DNA of 64,000 bases from Microbacterium sp. MYb54 (GTDB taxonomy: Bacteria; Actinomycetota; Actinomycetes; Actinomycetales; Microbacteriaceae). A program made the position numbers and the translations under genes. Every line of letters starts with the position of its first letter. Within the stretch, counting starts at the first letter, position 1. The stretch covers positions 186,001 to 250,000 of the forward strand of contig NZ_PCPA01000002.1 of NCBI RefSeq assembly GCF_002979515.1, given 5' to 3'. Below the pieces are notes generated by a model. That model had not been told where the DNA came from, made no database searches, and was given only the letters and a program-made list of their open reading frames with translations. Shown in pieces: positions 27,119 through 35,293 of the stretch.

Positions 27119-27832
27119 ATGGGCCTGCTGCAGTGGTTCGTCGACGCCTTCAACTCGCAGTGGGTTCTGCCGGGCGGGCAGACCCTCCTCGTGCGAGAGG
27201 TCGTGGGCAACGCGTTCGGCCTCGCCAGCGCGCTCGGCGGCATGCGCCGGAAGATCTGGGCGTGGCCGGTCGGCATCATCGGCAACCTGCTGCTGCTCAC
27301 GGTCTTCCTGGGCTCCGCCCTCAGCCCCGACCCGTCGCTGCCGCACCTGCTCGGGCAAGCCGGGCGGCAGATCATGTTCATCGCCGTGGCGATCTACGGC
27401 TGGATCCGCTGGCGCAATCTCGACGGCGGACGGGTGGTCCCCCGCTGGGCGCCGACGAGCGCTCGAATCGGCATGGTGCTGGTGATGATCGTCGGCACGG
27501 TCGCCCTGACTCCGCTGTTCCGCCTGCTGGGATCGTGGGAGCCGGTGTGGGCCGACGCCTGGACGTTCGTCGGATCCCTGCTCGCCACCTACGGCATGGC
27601 CAAGGGCTGGACCGAGTTCTGGCTGATCTGGATCGCCGTCGACGTGGTCGGGGTGCCGCTGCTGTTCAGCTCGGGCTACTACGCCACCGGCTTCATGTAC
27701 GTCTTCTACGGCGTCTTCACCGCGATCGGCTTCGTGATCTGGTGGCGGGCGCAGCGCACCGCCGCGCATCCGATCGAGATCCTGCCGCCCGATCCGAGCC
27801 CCCGACGGCCGGAGGAGGAAGAGCTCGCCTGA
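27119..27832 (+). CDS. pnuC: Nicotinamide riboside transporter PnuC
   Basis: A 237-residue protein with seven hydrophobic helices. The family markers are EVVGNAFGLASALGGMRRKI, WAWPVGIIGNLL, the IYGWIRWRN loop (about residues 94-102) and the C-terminal WIAVDVVGVPLLF and YYATGFMYVFYG. PnuC proteins facilitate diffusion of nicotinamide riboside, which is trapped by phosphorylation for NAD synthesis. No kinase (nadR or nrk) is adjacent. The GNAT gene upstream forms the same transcription unit. I see no NAD riboswitch in the short leader. Confidence 0.92.
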   Translation: MGLLQWFVDAFNSQWVLPGGQTLLVREVVGNAFGLASALGGMRRKIWAWPVGIIGNLLLLTVFLGSALSPDPSLPHLLGQAGRQIMFIAVAIYGWIRWRNLDGGRVVPRWAPTSARIGMVLVMIVGTVALTPLFRLLGSWEPVWADAWTFVGSLLATYGMAKGWTEFWLIWIAVDVVGVPLLFSSGYYATGFMYVFYGVFTAIGFVIWWRAQRTAAHPIEILPPDPSPRRPEEEELA

Positions 27833-27894
27833 GCTTCCCTCCCCCGGCATCCCCCTCCGCCTCGATGTCGCCCCTCCTCGACACGAGGCCGTTC

Positions 27895-29265
27895 TCAGCC
27901 CCGGTGCTTCCCCGTGATGGTCGCCTTCGAGGTCAGCGCCATGGCGTCGGCCGCCCGTGCGGTGAGCCGTTCGAGCGGCCCCTTGCCGACCGTGCGCGTC
28001 CAGATGAGCGCGCCGGCCATCATGAGCAGCGACAGCGCGATCCACGGCAGCACCGGGTTCGGGAGCCAGGTAGCCGCTCCCGCCAGGATGAGGATCGCCT
28101 GGACGACGTAGCCGGTGAGCGGAACCGCACCGTAGGCGGCCAGCGGGAGAACGACCCACCGCGCATAGCGGGTCACCAGCAGGCACAGCCCGAGGACGGC
28201 CACCGCGAATCCGCCGGATGCCAGGACCTCCAGCACGCCGCCGGAATGGGCTGAGGCACTGATGACCGCTTCGAGCATCTTCGCGGGCGGGTCCTGCGAG
28301 GCCACACGATCGAAGTACGACTGCCCCTCTTCGACGACGCCGCCGTCGCCCGTGAACAGTGAAGCCTTCTCCGGCGGGAAGCAGGCGACGATCCCGTCGC
28401 TCTGCTGGCACGTCAGCCCGGAGACGTCGACCTCGTCACCCGGGATCATGCTCATCGAGCTCGGACTCGAACCCGAACTCGAGCCGGGAGCTGAGCTCGA
28501 CGTCGCGAAGTCCTGCGGCGGCGTGAGGAGCGCACCCAGTGCGTAACCGCCGACCGCGATCAGGCCTCCGCAGACGAGCATGACGACCGCCGTCTTCACC
28601 CGGGTCAGGTCGAGGCGTCCGATGACAAGACCCGCGCAGAGCAGCGCAGCCCAGACCGTGATCGGGTAGGTGCCGAACAGCACGAGCGACAGGCCAGGGC
28701 CGCCCAGGTCCGGCGAGAGTGTGCCGATCAGGGCGAGCAGGGGAGGACCGAGGATGCCGAGCGCCGCCCCCGCGATCACCAGCACCCTGGTGCGCAGGTG
28801 CACCGTGAACGCCGCGAGGATGTAGAGCACGCCGTAGAGCGTGAGGATCACGGCGATACCCGAGCCCAGCAGTTCGACCACGAGCCCGATCACGAAGATC
28901 GCCGCCCCGCGGCCGACCAGGCGCAACCGGATCTTGCGGAGCTCGTCCGGCGTCGCGTTGCGGGCGCCGCCCGTCATCAGCGCGAGCGAGACCCCGGCCA
29001 GCAGGGCGAACAGGATCGAGGAGCGCCCGTTGACGATATCCAGCCACGTCGACGGGTCGGACAGGGTGAGCTCGGGACCGCTCGCGACCATCAGGTGCGC
29101 ACCGAACATGCCGACCAGTGCGAGTCCGCGGGCTACGTCCACGCCGACGATGCGGCGCCTGCCCGTGCGGGCGCCTTCGTCGCGGCGCGGGCGGTCGCCG
29201 GAGCCTGCCGCGGAGGCGTCGGCCGGCGGCGCGGCGGAAGACGGGATGATGTGGGGCGTGCTCAC
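27895..29265 (-). CDS. DUF1624/DUF418-type membrane protein (acyltransferase-like)
   Basis: A 456-residue membrane protein. After a charged, Ala/Pro-rich N-terminus, RRIVGVDVARGLALVGMFGA (about residues 37-56) is the hallmark of the heparan-alpha-glucosaminide N-acetyltransferase-like (DUF1624) and DUF418 families, followed by about ten helices. An extracytoplasmic loop (about residues 245-345) has two Cys residues (TCQQS, CFPPE) that may form a disulfide. The family probably transfers acyl groups to cell-surface molecules, but the substrate is unknown. The GTG start has GAGAGG 7 nt upstream; a start 90 bp earlier in frame has weaker support. Confidence 0.82.
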   Translation of the reverse strand: MSTPHIIPSSAAPPADASAAGSGDRPRRDEGARTGRRRIVGVDVARGLALVGMFGAHLMVASGPELTLSDPSTWLDIVNGRSSILFALLAGVSLALMTGGARNATPDELRKIRLRLVGRGAAIFVIGLVVELLGSGIAVILTLYGVLYILAAFTVHLRTRVLVIAGAALGILGPPLLALIGTLSPDLGGPGLSLVLFGTYPITVWAALLCAGLVIGRLDLTRVKTAVVMLVCGGLIAVGGYALGALLTPPQDFATSSSAPGSSSGSSPSSMSMIPGDEVDVSGLTCQQSDGIVACFPPEKASLFTGDGGVVEEGQSYFDRVASQDPPAKMLEAVISASAHSGGVLEVLASGGFAVAVLGLCLLVTRYARWVVLPLAAYGAVPLTGYVVQAILILAGAATWLPNPVLPWIALSLLMMAGALIWTRTVGKGPLERLTARAADAMALTSKATITGKHRG

Positions 29266-29396
29266 GTGGGGACCTCTCGAGGAATCGGCGGAGACCTCAA
29301 GCTCAGCACGCGCCTCGGAGGGCGCGCATCCACCCTCAGTACCGCTTCGATCCATCGAGCGGATGAGTGTCGGCTACGTGCGGTTCCTGGCGCGGG

Positions 29397-30134
29397 TCAA
29401 TGCTGCACGCGCGCGAGGAACTCCGCGGTCGCGGCCTGCTGCGGGGCATCGAACACCTGAGACGGCGGCCCCTGCTCGACGACGACACCATGTTCGAGGA
29501 ACACGATGCGGTCGGCGACCTCGCGCGCGAACGACATCTCGTGCGTGGCCATCACGATCGTCGCGCCCTGGTGCTTCAGGTCGCGCACGAGGTCGAGAAC
29601 CTCGCCGACCAGCTGCGGGTCGAGCGCACTGGTGATCTCGTCGAGCAGCAGCACCTCCGGCTGTGTGAGCACCGCGCGAACGATCGCCACGCGCTGCTGC
29701 TGTCCCCCCGAGAGCCGGTCGGGGTACTCGGAGGCCTTGGCGCCGAGCCCGAGCGTCTCGAGGAGCTCGCGCGCCTTGGCGCGGGCCTCCGTCTTGCGCA
29801 TGCCGTGCACGCGAACCGCCGCGAGCGTGACGTTGTCGAGCACGGTGAGATGCGGGAACAGGTTGAAGTGCTGGAACACGACCCCGATCCGGGCGCGCAC
29901 GGCATCCGCGTCCACCCGCGGGTCGGTGATGTCCTCGCCGGACAAGAAGATCTGCCCGTCGTCGATCCCCTCGATGAGGTTCATGGTCTTGAGGAGCGTC
30001 GACTTGCCGGAGCCGGATGCGCCGATGAGCACGACCACCTCGTGCGTGCCGACCGCGAGGTCGATGCCGCGCAGCACGTCGTGGTCGCCGAAGCGCTTGC
30101 GCACTCCCCTGGCCTCGATCACGGGGACGCTCAT
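29397..30134 (-). CDS. Polar amino-acid ABC transporter ATP-binding protein
   Basis: A 245-residue GlnQ/HisP-like ATPase. Walker A is GASGSGKSTLL (about residues 37-47), the Q-loop FQHFNLFPHLTVLDN, the signature LSGGQQQRVAIVRA (about 139-152), Walker B VLLLDEITSALDP (about 159-171) and the switch His in MATHEMSF. It is the last gene of the operon: binding protein, permease, ATPase, each coupled by a 4-bp ATGA overlap. Confidence 0.95.
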   Translation of the reverse strand: MSVPVIEARGVRKRFGDHDVLRGIDLAVGTHEVVVLIGASGSGKSTLLKTMNLIEGIDDGQIFLSGEDITDPRVDADAVRARIGVVFQHFNLFPHLTVLDNVTLAAVRVHGMRKTEARAKARELLETLGLGAKASEYPDRLSGGQQQRVAIVRAVLTQPEVLLLDEITSALDPQLVGEVLDLVRDLKHQGATIVMATHEMSFAREVADRIVFLEHGVVVEQGPPSQVFDAPQQAATAEFLARVQH

Positions 30135-30997
30135 ACGACTCCTCCGGCCTGCTCGCGCTTGTTCAGACGCGCGGTGACGACGTCGGTCAGCCGGATCATC
30201 GGCCAGCTGAGGATGATGAACATCAGCCCTGCGACGACGTAGGGCGTGAAGTTGTAGGTCTCGGCGACCATCAGCTGAGCGGCGCGGACCGCATCGATCG
30301 CACCGAGGACGGAGATCAGCCCGACGTCTTTCTGCATCGACACGAAGTCGTTCATGAGGGCGGGGACGACCTTGCGCACGCCCTGCGGGATCACGACGAT
30401 CCGGAGGGTCTGACCGTGGGTGAGTCCGAGCGAGCGCGCCGCGATGCGCTGCGACGGATGCACCGCCTCCATGCCGGCGCGGAGCACCTCGGCCACGTAC
30501 GCGGAGTAGGTGAGGACCAGCGCGATCGTGCCCCAGAACATCGGAGGCATGCGTGGGAAGATCATCAGCGCCGGGATGCCGAAGCCGACGAGGTAGAGCA
30601 CGATCAGCAGCGGGATGCCGCGGAAGAAGTCGGTGTACGCCGCAGCGAGCGCGCGCAGCGGGAAGAACACCGGTCCGCGCAGCGAGCGCATGGTGGCCAG
30701 GAGCGTGCCGAGGATCGCGACGCAGACCACGGCGATGGCGAGCACCAGGAGGTTGACGAGCAGCCCCTGGAAGATCGGCCCGATGCTCTCGAGCGCGACC
30801 TGCGGGTCGAAGAACGTCTGGCTGACGATCGCCCAGCCGGGGGTGTTGACCACGACGACGATCAGCACGACCGCGAGGGCGACGCTGCTGCCGAGCGCGA
30901 TCAGGACCGATCGCGTGGTGGCCCGACGCCGCAGAACGCGGCGCGACAGCTCGAGCTCGCTCGGCTGCCACTCCGCGTCGACGGACTGTGAGGTCAT
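30131..30997 (-). CDS. Polar amino-acid ABC transporter permease
   Basis: A 288-residue permease of the His/Glu/Gln/Arg/opine family. The N-terminus is hydrophilic. The cytoplasmic coupling loop is VLRAGMEAVHPSQRIAARSL, then GLTHGQTLRIVVIPQGVR (about residues 172-209). A single permease subunit implies a homodimeric pore. Its ATG overlaps the binding-protein stop (ATGA), which decides between this and an in-frame start 36 bp further upstream. Confidence 0.94.
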   Translation of the reverse strand: MTSQSVDAEWQPSELELSRRVLRRRATTRSVLIALGSSVALAVVLIVVVVNTPGWAIVSQTFFDPQVALESIGPIFQGLLVNLLVLAIAVVCVAILGTLLATMRSLRGPVFFPLRALAAAYTDFFRGIPLLIVLYLVGFGIPALMIFPRMPPMFWGTIALVLTYSAYVAEVLRAGMEAVHPSQRIAARSLGLTHGQTLRIVVIPQGVRKVVPALMNDFVSMQKDVGLISVLGAIDAVRAAQLMVAETYNFTPYVVAGLMFIILSWPMIRLTDVVTARLNKREQAGGVV

Positions 30998-31845
30998 TTC
31001 AGGACGGGGACGTCGACCGCGTCGCTGAGCCACTTCTGCTGAAGCTCGTCGAGCGTGCCGTTGTCGCGAAGGGTGTCGACGGCCTTGGTGACATCGGCTG
31101 TGAGGGCAGAGCCCTTGGGCAGCACGATGCCGAAGTCGTCTCCGCCGTTCGCGTCGGCGAACTGTCCGGTGACCGCGCCGTCGTCGAGCTGGGCGCCCAC
31201 GACGTAGAACGCACCGGGGAGGTCGGTGATCATGGCGTCGATCTGGCCGCCCTTGAGCGCGAGCACGACGTCGTCGACCGAGTTGAAGACGTTGAGGTTG
31301 GCCTCGCCGAGCTGGGCCTTGGCGACCGTGTAGCTGGTGGTGCCACTGGCGACGCCGACCTTGGTGGCCTTGAGCTCGTCGATGGTGGTCGCCGATGCCG
31401 CGGGCGAGTCGCCGACCGCGACGACGGCCTGCGTGGTCGTGTAGTACGGCGACGAGAAGTCGACGGCCTTCTTGCGGTCATCCGTGATGGAGAACTGCTG
31501 CAGGTTGATGTCCCAGTCCTTCGGGCCCGGTGCGATGGCGCCGTCGAAGGTGGTGCGCACCCAGACGATGTCGTCGGCCTTGTAGCCGAGCTGCTCGGCG
31601 ACGGCGTTCGCGACCGCGCCCTCGAAGCCCTCGCCGTTGGAGGGGTCGTCGTCGACGAACCACGGCTCGTAGTTGGGCTCACCCGTGGCGATCGTGAGCT
31701 TGCCCTCGGTCACGGTCGGAAGGCCCGAGCCGTCTCCGCTGCCGGAGTCGGCGGACGGCGAGCTGCACGCGGAGAGGGTGATGGCGATGGCTGCGGCAGC
31801 GGCGGCGACGGCGGCTGCGCGGCGGAGGGAGGGAGCGAAGGGCAC
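30994..31845 (-). CDS. Amino-acid-binding lipoprotein of an ABC transporter (family 3)
   Basis: A 283-residue binding protein. The signal peptide is Ala-rich and ends in a lipobox (TLSAC, Cys27), giving a membrane-anchored lipoprotein. The mature part follows the PBPb pattern: GKLTIATGEPNYEPW at the start, WDINLQQFSITDDRKKAVDF with SSPYY for the ligand site, KVGVASGTTSY, and GGQIDAMITDLPG. Predicted ligand is a polar amino acid or an opine-like compound; specificity is not readable. It leads the three-gene operon. Confidence 0.94.
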   Translation of the reverse strand: MPFAPSLRRAAAVAAAAAAIAITLSACSSPSADSGSGDGSGLPTVTEGKLTIATGEPNYEPWFVDDDPSNGEGFEGAVANAVAEQLGYKADDIVWVRTTFDGAIAPGPKDWDINLQQFSITDDRKKAVDFSSPYYTTTQAVVAVGDSPAASATTIDELKATKVGVASGTTSYTVAKAQLGEANLNVFNSVDDVVLALKGGQIDAMITDLPGAFYVVGAQLDDGAVTGQFADANGGDDFGIVLPKGSALTADVTKAVDTLRDNGTLDELQQKWLSDAVDVPVLK

Positions 31846-31923
31846 GGTGACTCCAGAGCGAGGAAGGGTATGGAGAAGACGGCGAGGCAGGACGGGTCTG
31901 CTTCTGCAGAGACGGGTCTGCCT

Positions 31924-32352
31924 CTACAGAGTAGGCGATTCGGCGAGTCGCCAATCGGCGAAGTCGAAACCTGGGGACACGAAGCACGACACCAGCACCT
32001 CGTCGGCGTCGAGCGGCCGCGCCGCCTGCCAGACGCCGGCGGGCACGAGCACCTGCGCGGCCTCACCGGGGCCGAGCACCACGGTGGTCGCTTCGCCCGG
32101 TTCCGCGCCGTCTCCGCCGAGGCTGAGCTCGAGCCGTCCCGGTCCGTGCCACAGCCACAGCTCGTCGCTGGTCACGACGTGCCATTCGCTCTTCTCCGAC
32201 GGCAGCAGGAGGTAGTGGATGCAGGTGGCCGCCGGCCTCGGACCGTTCGGCGTCTCGACGGGCAAGGGGCTCGTCCAGGTGCGGCGGAACCAGCCGCCCT
32301 CGGGATGCGGGGCGAGGTCGAGCCGCTCGGCGGTCGTCGGGCGCTGTGTCAT
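31924..32352 (-). CDS. Cupin-fold DUF985 protein
   Basis: A 142-residue single-domain cupin. The family pattern is LDLAPHPEGGWFRRTW near the N-terminus, TCIHYLLLPSEKSEWHVV (about residues 43-60), ELWLWHGPG, and the C-terminal VLVSCFVSPGFDFADW. DUF985 proteins resemble sugar isomerase or epimerase cupins, but no activity is established. The gene lies between the amino-acid transporter and the purine-nucleoside pair on the same strand, 78 bp before the SBP start, so it may be a separate unit. Confidence 0.88.
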   Translation of the reverse strand: MTQRPTTAERLDLAPHPEGGWFRRTWTSPLPVETPNGPRPAATCIHYLLLPSEKSEWHVVTSDELWLWHGPGRLELSLGGDGAEPGEATTVVLGPGEAAQVLVPAGVWQAARPLDADEVLVSCFVSPGFDFADWRLAESPTL

Positions 32353-32383
32353 GCGACACCTCCGGTTTCGGGTACGGACGTCA

Positions 32384-32442
32384 TTCCGGTCGCACTTCCT
32401 GTCGGCTTCCGGTGCCGTGGACGGCAGGAAGTGCGACCGGAA
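32384..32442. repeat. Perfect 18-bp inverted repeat between amidohydrolase and cupin genes
   Basis: TTCCGGTCGCACTTCCTG at 32384-32401 pairs perfectly with 32425-32442, leaving a 23-nt loop. It fills most of the 93-bp gap right after the amidohydrolase stop, so it can act as its terminator. The stem is unusually long and its CGGTCGCACTTCCTG core is not a simple GC clamp, so it may instead be a REP-like element. Confidence 0.8.
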
Positions 32443-32445
32443 CGT

Positions 32446-33741
32446 TCACGGGGCGACCGCTGCACGGTCGAAGGAGTCGATCGCGAAGCGGACCTCGCCG
32501 GACACGACCGTTGCGGCGGTGCGGCCGGCGCCGTGCTCGACGAGTTCGGGGACGGCATCGGGGCCTGCGGGGACGTCGAAGAACGTGAGGTCGGCGAGAG
32601 CTCCGACGGCGAGGTAGCCGGTGCGCTCAGGGCCGACGTCGATCCCCATGGCGTGCGCGCCGCCGAGCGTCGCGGCACCGAGCAGGCGGGCATGCAGGTC
32701 GCGGTCGGTGTAGCCCTGCGAGCGCGCGATGCGGGCGAGCTCCGCCACGTCGGCCAGCACGTCGAGCGAGGGGCTGGATGACAGCGAGTCGGTGCCGACG
32801 GCGATCGGGCTGCCTTCGCGCAGGTACGCGGCGATGGGCGGCTCCTCGAGTCCGATGACGGCGTTCGATCTGGGGCAGAGCGCCACCGTGGTGCGCCGCT
32901 CCCGCAGGATCGCGCGATCCCTGGCGCTCATGTACACGCCATGTGCGATGTGGCAGTCGGGACCGAGCACGCCGAGCTGGTCGACGAACTCGGTGGCGCT
33001 GGTGCCGAACCCGGCCTTGCGCAGTTCCTGGAAGCTGGCGAGACCCGCGGTGTGCCAGGCCTGCGGATGCTCGTGCGCGAACTCGCTCTCGAAGGCGGCC
33101 TCACCGAGGTGGATGTGGATGCGCCCGCCGCGCTCGCGCACGATGTCGGGGATCTCCAGGAGCGGCTCGATGTCGAGCGAGTAGGGGGCGTGCGGCGACA
33201 GGCCGGTTCCCGGCGGGGTCGGCAGCGCATCGAGGGCCTGCTCGACCTGCGCGCGTCCGGTGCGGGCCCAGTCGGCGTTGGTCCAGCTCATCACCTCCCA
33301 GTAGGTGATTCCGTGCAGTCGGGCGTCGTGCAGGGCGGTCACGGCCGCGCGGTCGGTCACCACGTCGGCGACGGCCGTCGTGCCGGAGCGCAGCGCCTGT
33401 GCGGCACCGTCGGCCGCATCCGCCGCCCAGTCGCGTCCACCCTCGTAGACCGGGTCGAAAGCGCGCACCCAGTCGTCGAAGCCGTCGTACTGTCCGCGGC
33501 CGACCGAGGCCATGCCTGTGTACTGCAGGTGGGTGTGCGCGTTCACGAGTCCAGGGGTGAGCACGCCGTGCCAGTGCACCTCTTCCGCCTCGATCCCTCG
33601 TTCCGAGAGCGACCGCAGCACCCATTCGCGTTCGCCGACGTGCATGATGCGTCCGTTGCGGACGGCCACCGCGCCATCGACGATCGGCGGCGCCGTGATC
33701 GGCACCACGAGGCCTGCGGAGTAGACGGTCACGGCGGTCAT
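32446..33741 (-). CDS. Metal-dependent amidohydrolase, nucleoside deaminase-like (MTA/SAH or aminofutalosine type)
   Basis: A 431-residue TIM-barrel hydrolase of the TrzN/SsnA/MTAD group. Metal and catalytic residues are in place: NAHTHLQYTG (about residues 65-74), HIHLGEAAFES with His and Glu (about 208-218), HIAHGVYM and GTDSLSSSPSLD with the metal Asp (about 315-326). Relatives deaminate the 6-amino group of 5'-methylthioadenosine, S-adenosylhomocysteine, 5'-deoxyadenosine or aminofutalosine, or of triazines. It overlaps the SahH-like gene by 4 bp (ATGA), so the two products probably act on the same nucleoside. This link, rather than sequence, is what favours an S-adenosyl-type substrate. 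Confidence 0.85.
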   Translation of the reverse strand: MTAVTVYSAGLVVPITAPPIVDGAVAVRNGRIMHVGEREWVLRSLSERGIEAEEVHWHGVLTPGLVNAHTHLQYTGMASVGRGQYDGFDDWVRAFDPVYEGGRDWAADAADGAAQALRSGTTAVADVVTDRAAVTALHDARLHGITYWEVMSWTNADWARTGRAQVEQALDALPTPPGTGLSPHAPYSLDIEPLLEIPDIVRERGGRIHIHLGEAAFESEFAHEHPQAWHTAGLASFQELRKAGFGTSATEFVDQLGVLGPDCHIAHGVYMSARDRAILRERRTTVALCPRSNAVIGLEEPPIAAYLREGSPIAVGTDSLSSSPSLDVLADVAELARIARSQGYTDRDLHARLLGAATLGGAHAMGIDVGPERTGYLAVGALADLTFFDVPAGPDAVPELVEHGAGRTAATVVSGEVRFAIDSFDRAAVAP

Positions 33742-35180
33742 GCGGATGCTCCCCGGAATCGCGGCGAGCGCCACTCGCGTTGCGCCTCGACCTGGGCCTG
33801 GCTGCGCTCGTCGATGTGCTCGCCCCGAAGTGCGAGGGCTGCGGTGCCGATCGTCGTGTCGGCCTCGGCAGGAAGCGGATGCACTCCGGCGGACAGGTCG
33901 TGCGAGAGCAGGTACTCGACCGCGTAGACCTGCGCCGAGAACGACAGGTCCATGATCTCGATCGGGTTGCCCTCACCGGCGGAGAGGTTCACGCAGCCGC
34001 CGCGGGCGATCACGAGCGCGCCGTCACCTGCACGCTCGACGTACGGCGAGGCTTCCCCGCGCGGTCCCGAATACGGCCGCAACGTCGACGCATCCAGATC
34101 GATCTCGTGCGGGACACCACCCGCGACCGCGACGATCGAGGCCGTGCGCAGGACCTCGGCGTCGACCGTGTGCGGCGCACCGGTGGCCGAGACGACGAGC
34201 GCTCCGGGAGCGAGATCGTGCAGCCGCCCGATGCGGTAGCCGTCGTGCGCGGCCCGCAGCGCGCGGACGGGATCGGTCTCGGTGACCGCGACCTGCACGC
34301 CGAGTGCGCGCAGGTGCGCGGCGACGCCCTCACCGACCGGGCCGTAGCCGACCACGACCGCGGGGTGGTCACGGATGTCGATGCCCGCGGCATCCAGAGC
34401 ATCGGCGATCGCGAACACGCACGACTGGCCGGTGCCGTATCGGTTGTCGAACGAGGTCTTGGTCAGGGCGTCGTTCACCGCGATGACCGGAATCCCGAGC
34501 ACGCCCTCGCGCTCCATCAGCCGCAGGGGCGTGAGCCCGCTCGTCGTCTCCTCCGCCGCACCGCGCAGCCCGGCGGCGAGACCCTCTTCATGGGCGAGGC
34601 GGATCAGGTGCGAGCCGTCGTCGAGCAGGAGGTCGAAGCCACGGCGAAGGAAAGACACAGCGGCGGCACGCTCGGCGGTACCGGAGAGCGAGGGGTCGCC
34701 GTCGACGGGGATGCCCCGGGCACGCAGTACCTCGGCGACCTCGACGTCGATCTCGTCGGGGTGGGCGTAGACGGCGACCGTGGCGCCCGCGTCCCGCAGC
34801 AGCAGGGCGAGCTGGGCGGTCTTCGGCTCGAGCACCATCGCGATGCCGATCCGCACTCCACGCACCGTTCCGGCCTCGCGCAGTCGCGTCGCGAGAGCGG
34901 TCGCGACGGGCATGTGCCGGCCTGCGGCGTCGACGCGATCCTCCGCCGTCTCGCGCGCGGGCAACGCGCGACCATCGAGCAGGATCTCGGGCGTCTCCCC
35001 CGGCGCGAACACGACACCCGCATCGCCGAGATGAGCGCCGAGAGCGGGAAGCAGTTGACGCAGCGCATCGGCCACGGCATCCGTCCCGACCACCGAGAAG
35101 TCTCGACCCGACACGAGCAGGTTGGTCTCGCGGGCGAAGCGGCGCACCAGACGCTGGGCTGTCGCGGTCTCGTCGGTCAC
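33738..35180 (-). CDS. Divergent S-adenosylhomocysteine hydrolase-like protein
   Basis: A 480-residue NAD-dependent SahH-family protein. Conserved parts: AAEETTSGLTPLRLMERE (about residues 229-246), the catalytic Lys/Asp/Asn in TKTSFDNRYGTG (about 263-274) and the Rossmann loop VVGYGPVGEGVAAHLRALG (about 298-316). Departures from true SahH are marked. The motif HLExKTA reads VLEPKTA, so the catalytic His is lost. NPLSTQDD reads HPDEIDVE. The YGCRES Cys/Arg segment reads YGTGQS. It is longer than archaeal-type SahH at the N-terminus. With the coupled deaminase it may hydrolyse S-inosylhomocysteine or another ribosyl thioether. Annotation as ordinary ahcY would be unsafe. Confidence 0.8.
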   Translation of the reverse strand: MTDETATAQRLVRRFARETNLLVSGRDFSVVGTDAVADALRQLLPALGAHLGDAGVVFAPGETPEILLDGRALPARETAEDRVDAAGRHMPVATALATRLREAGTVRGVRIGIAMVLEPKTAQLALLLRDAGATVAVYAHPDEIDVEVAEVLRARGIPVDGDPSLSGTAERAAAVSFLRRGFDLLLDDGSHLIRLAHEEGLAAGLRGAAEETTSGLTPLRLMEREGVLGIPVIAVNDALTKTSFDNRYGTGQSCVFAIADALDAAGIDIRDHPAVVVGYGPVGEGVAAHLRALGVQVAVTETDPVRALRAAHDGYRIGRLHDLAPGALVVSATGAPHTVDAEVLRTASIVAVAGGVPHEIDLDASTLRPYSGPRGEASPYVERAGDGALVIARGGCVNLSAGEGNPIEIMDLSFSAQVYAVEYLLSHDLSAGVHPLPAEADTTIGTAALALRGEHIDERSQAQVEAQREWRSPRFRGASA

Positions 35181-35293
35181 CAGTCAAGGGTAGAGCCAGC
35201 GGGGGCGGCCGCATGCCAGATCGCGGGGTACCGCACCCGGAATGTGTCCGCGCATTTCGGGGACCCTGGATTCACCCGCCCCGTTCGCCTTTC

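Noticed and set aside
27119..27832. Search for an NAD or other riboswitch before pnuC
   Set aside because: The gene starts 2 bp after the GNAT stop, leaving no room for a riboswitch, and the GNAT leader shows no such fold.
33738..35180. Simple annotation of the SahH-like gene as ahcY
   Set aside because: Several hallmark active-site segments differ from true S-adenosylhomocysteinase, so a specific symbol would mislead.
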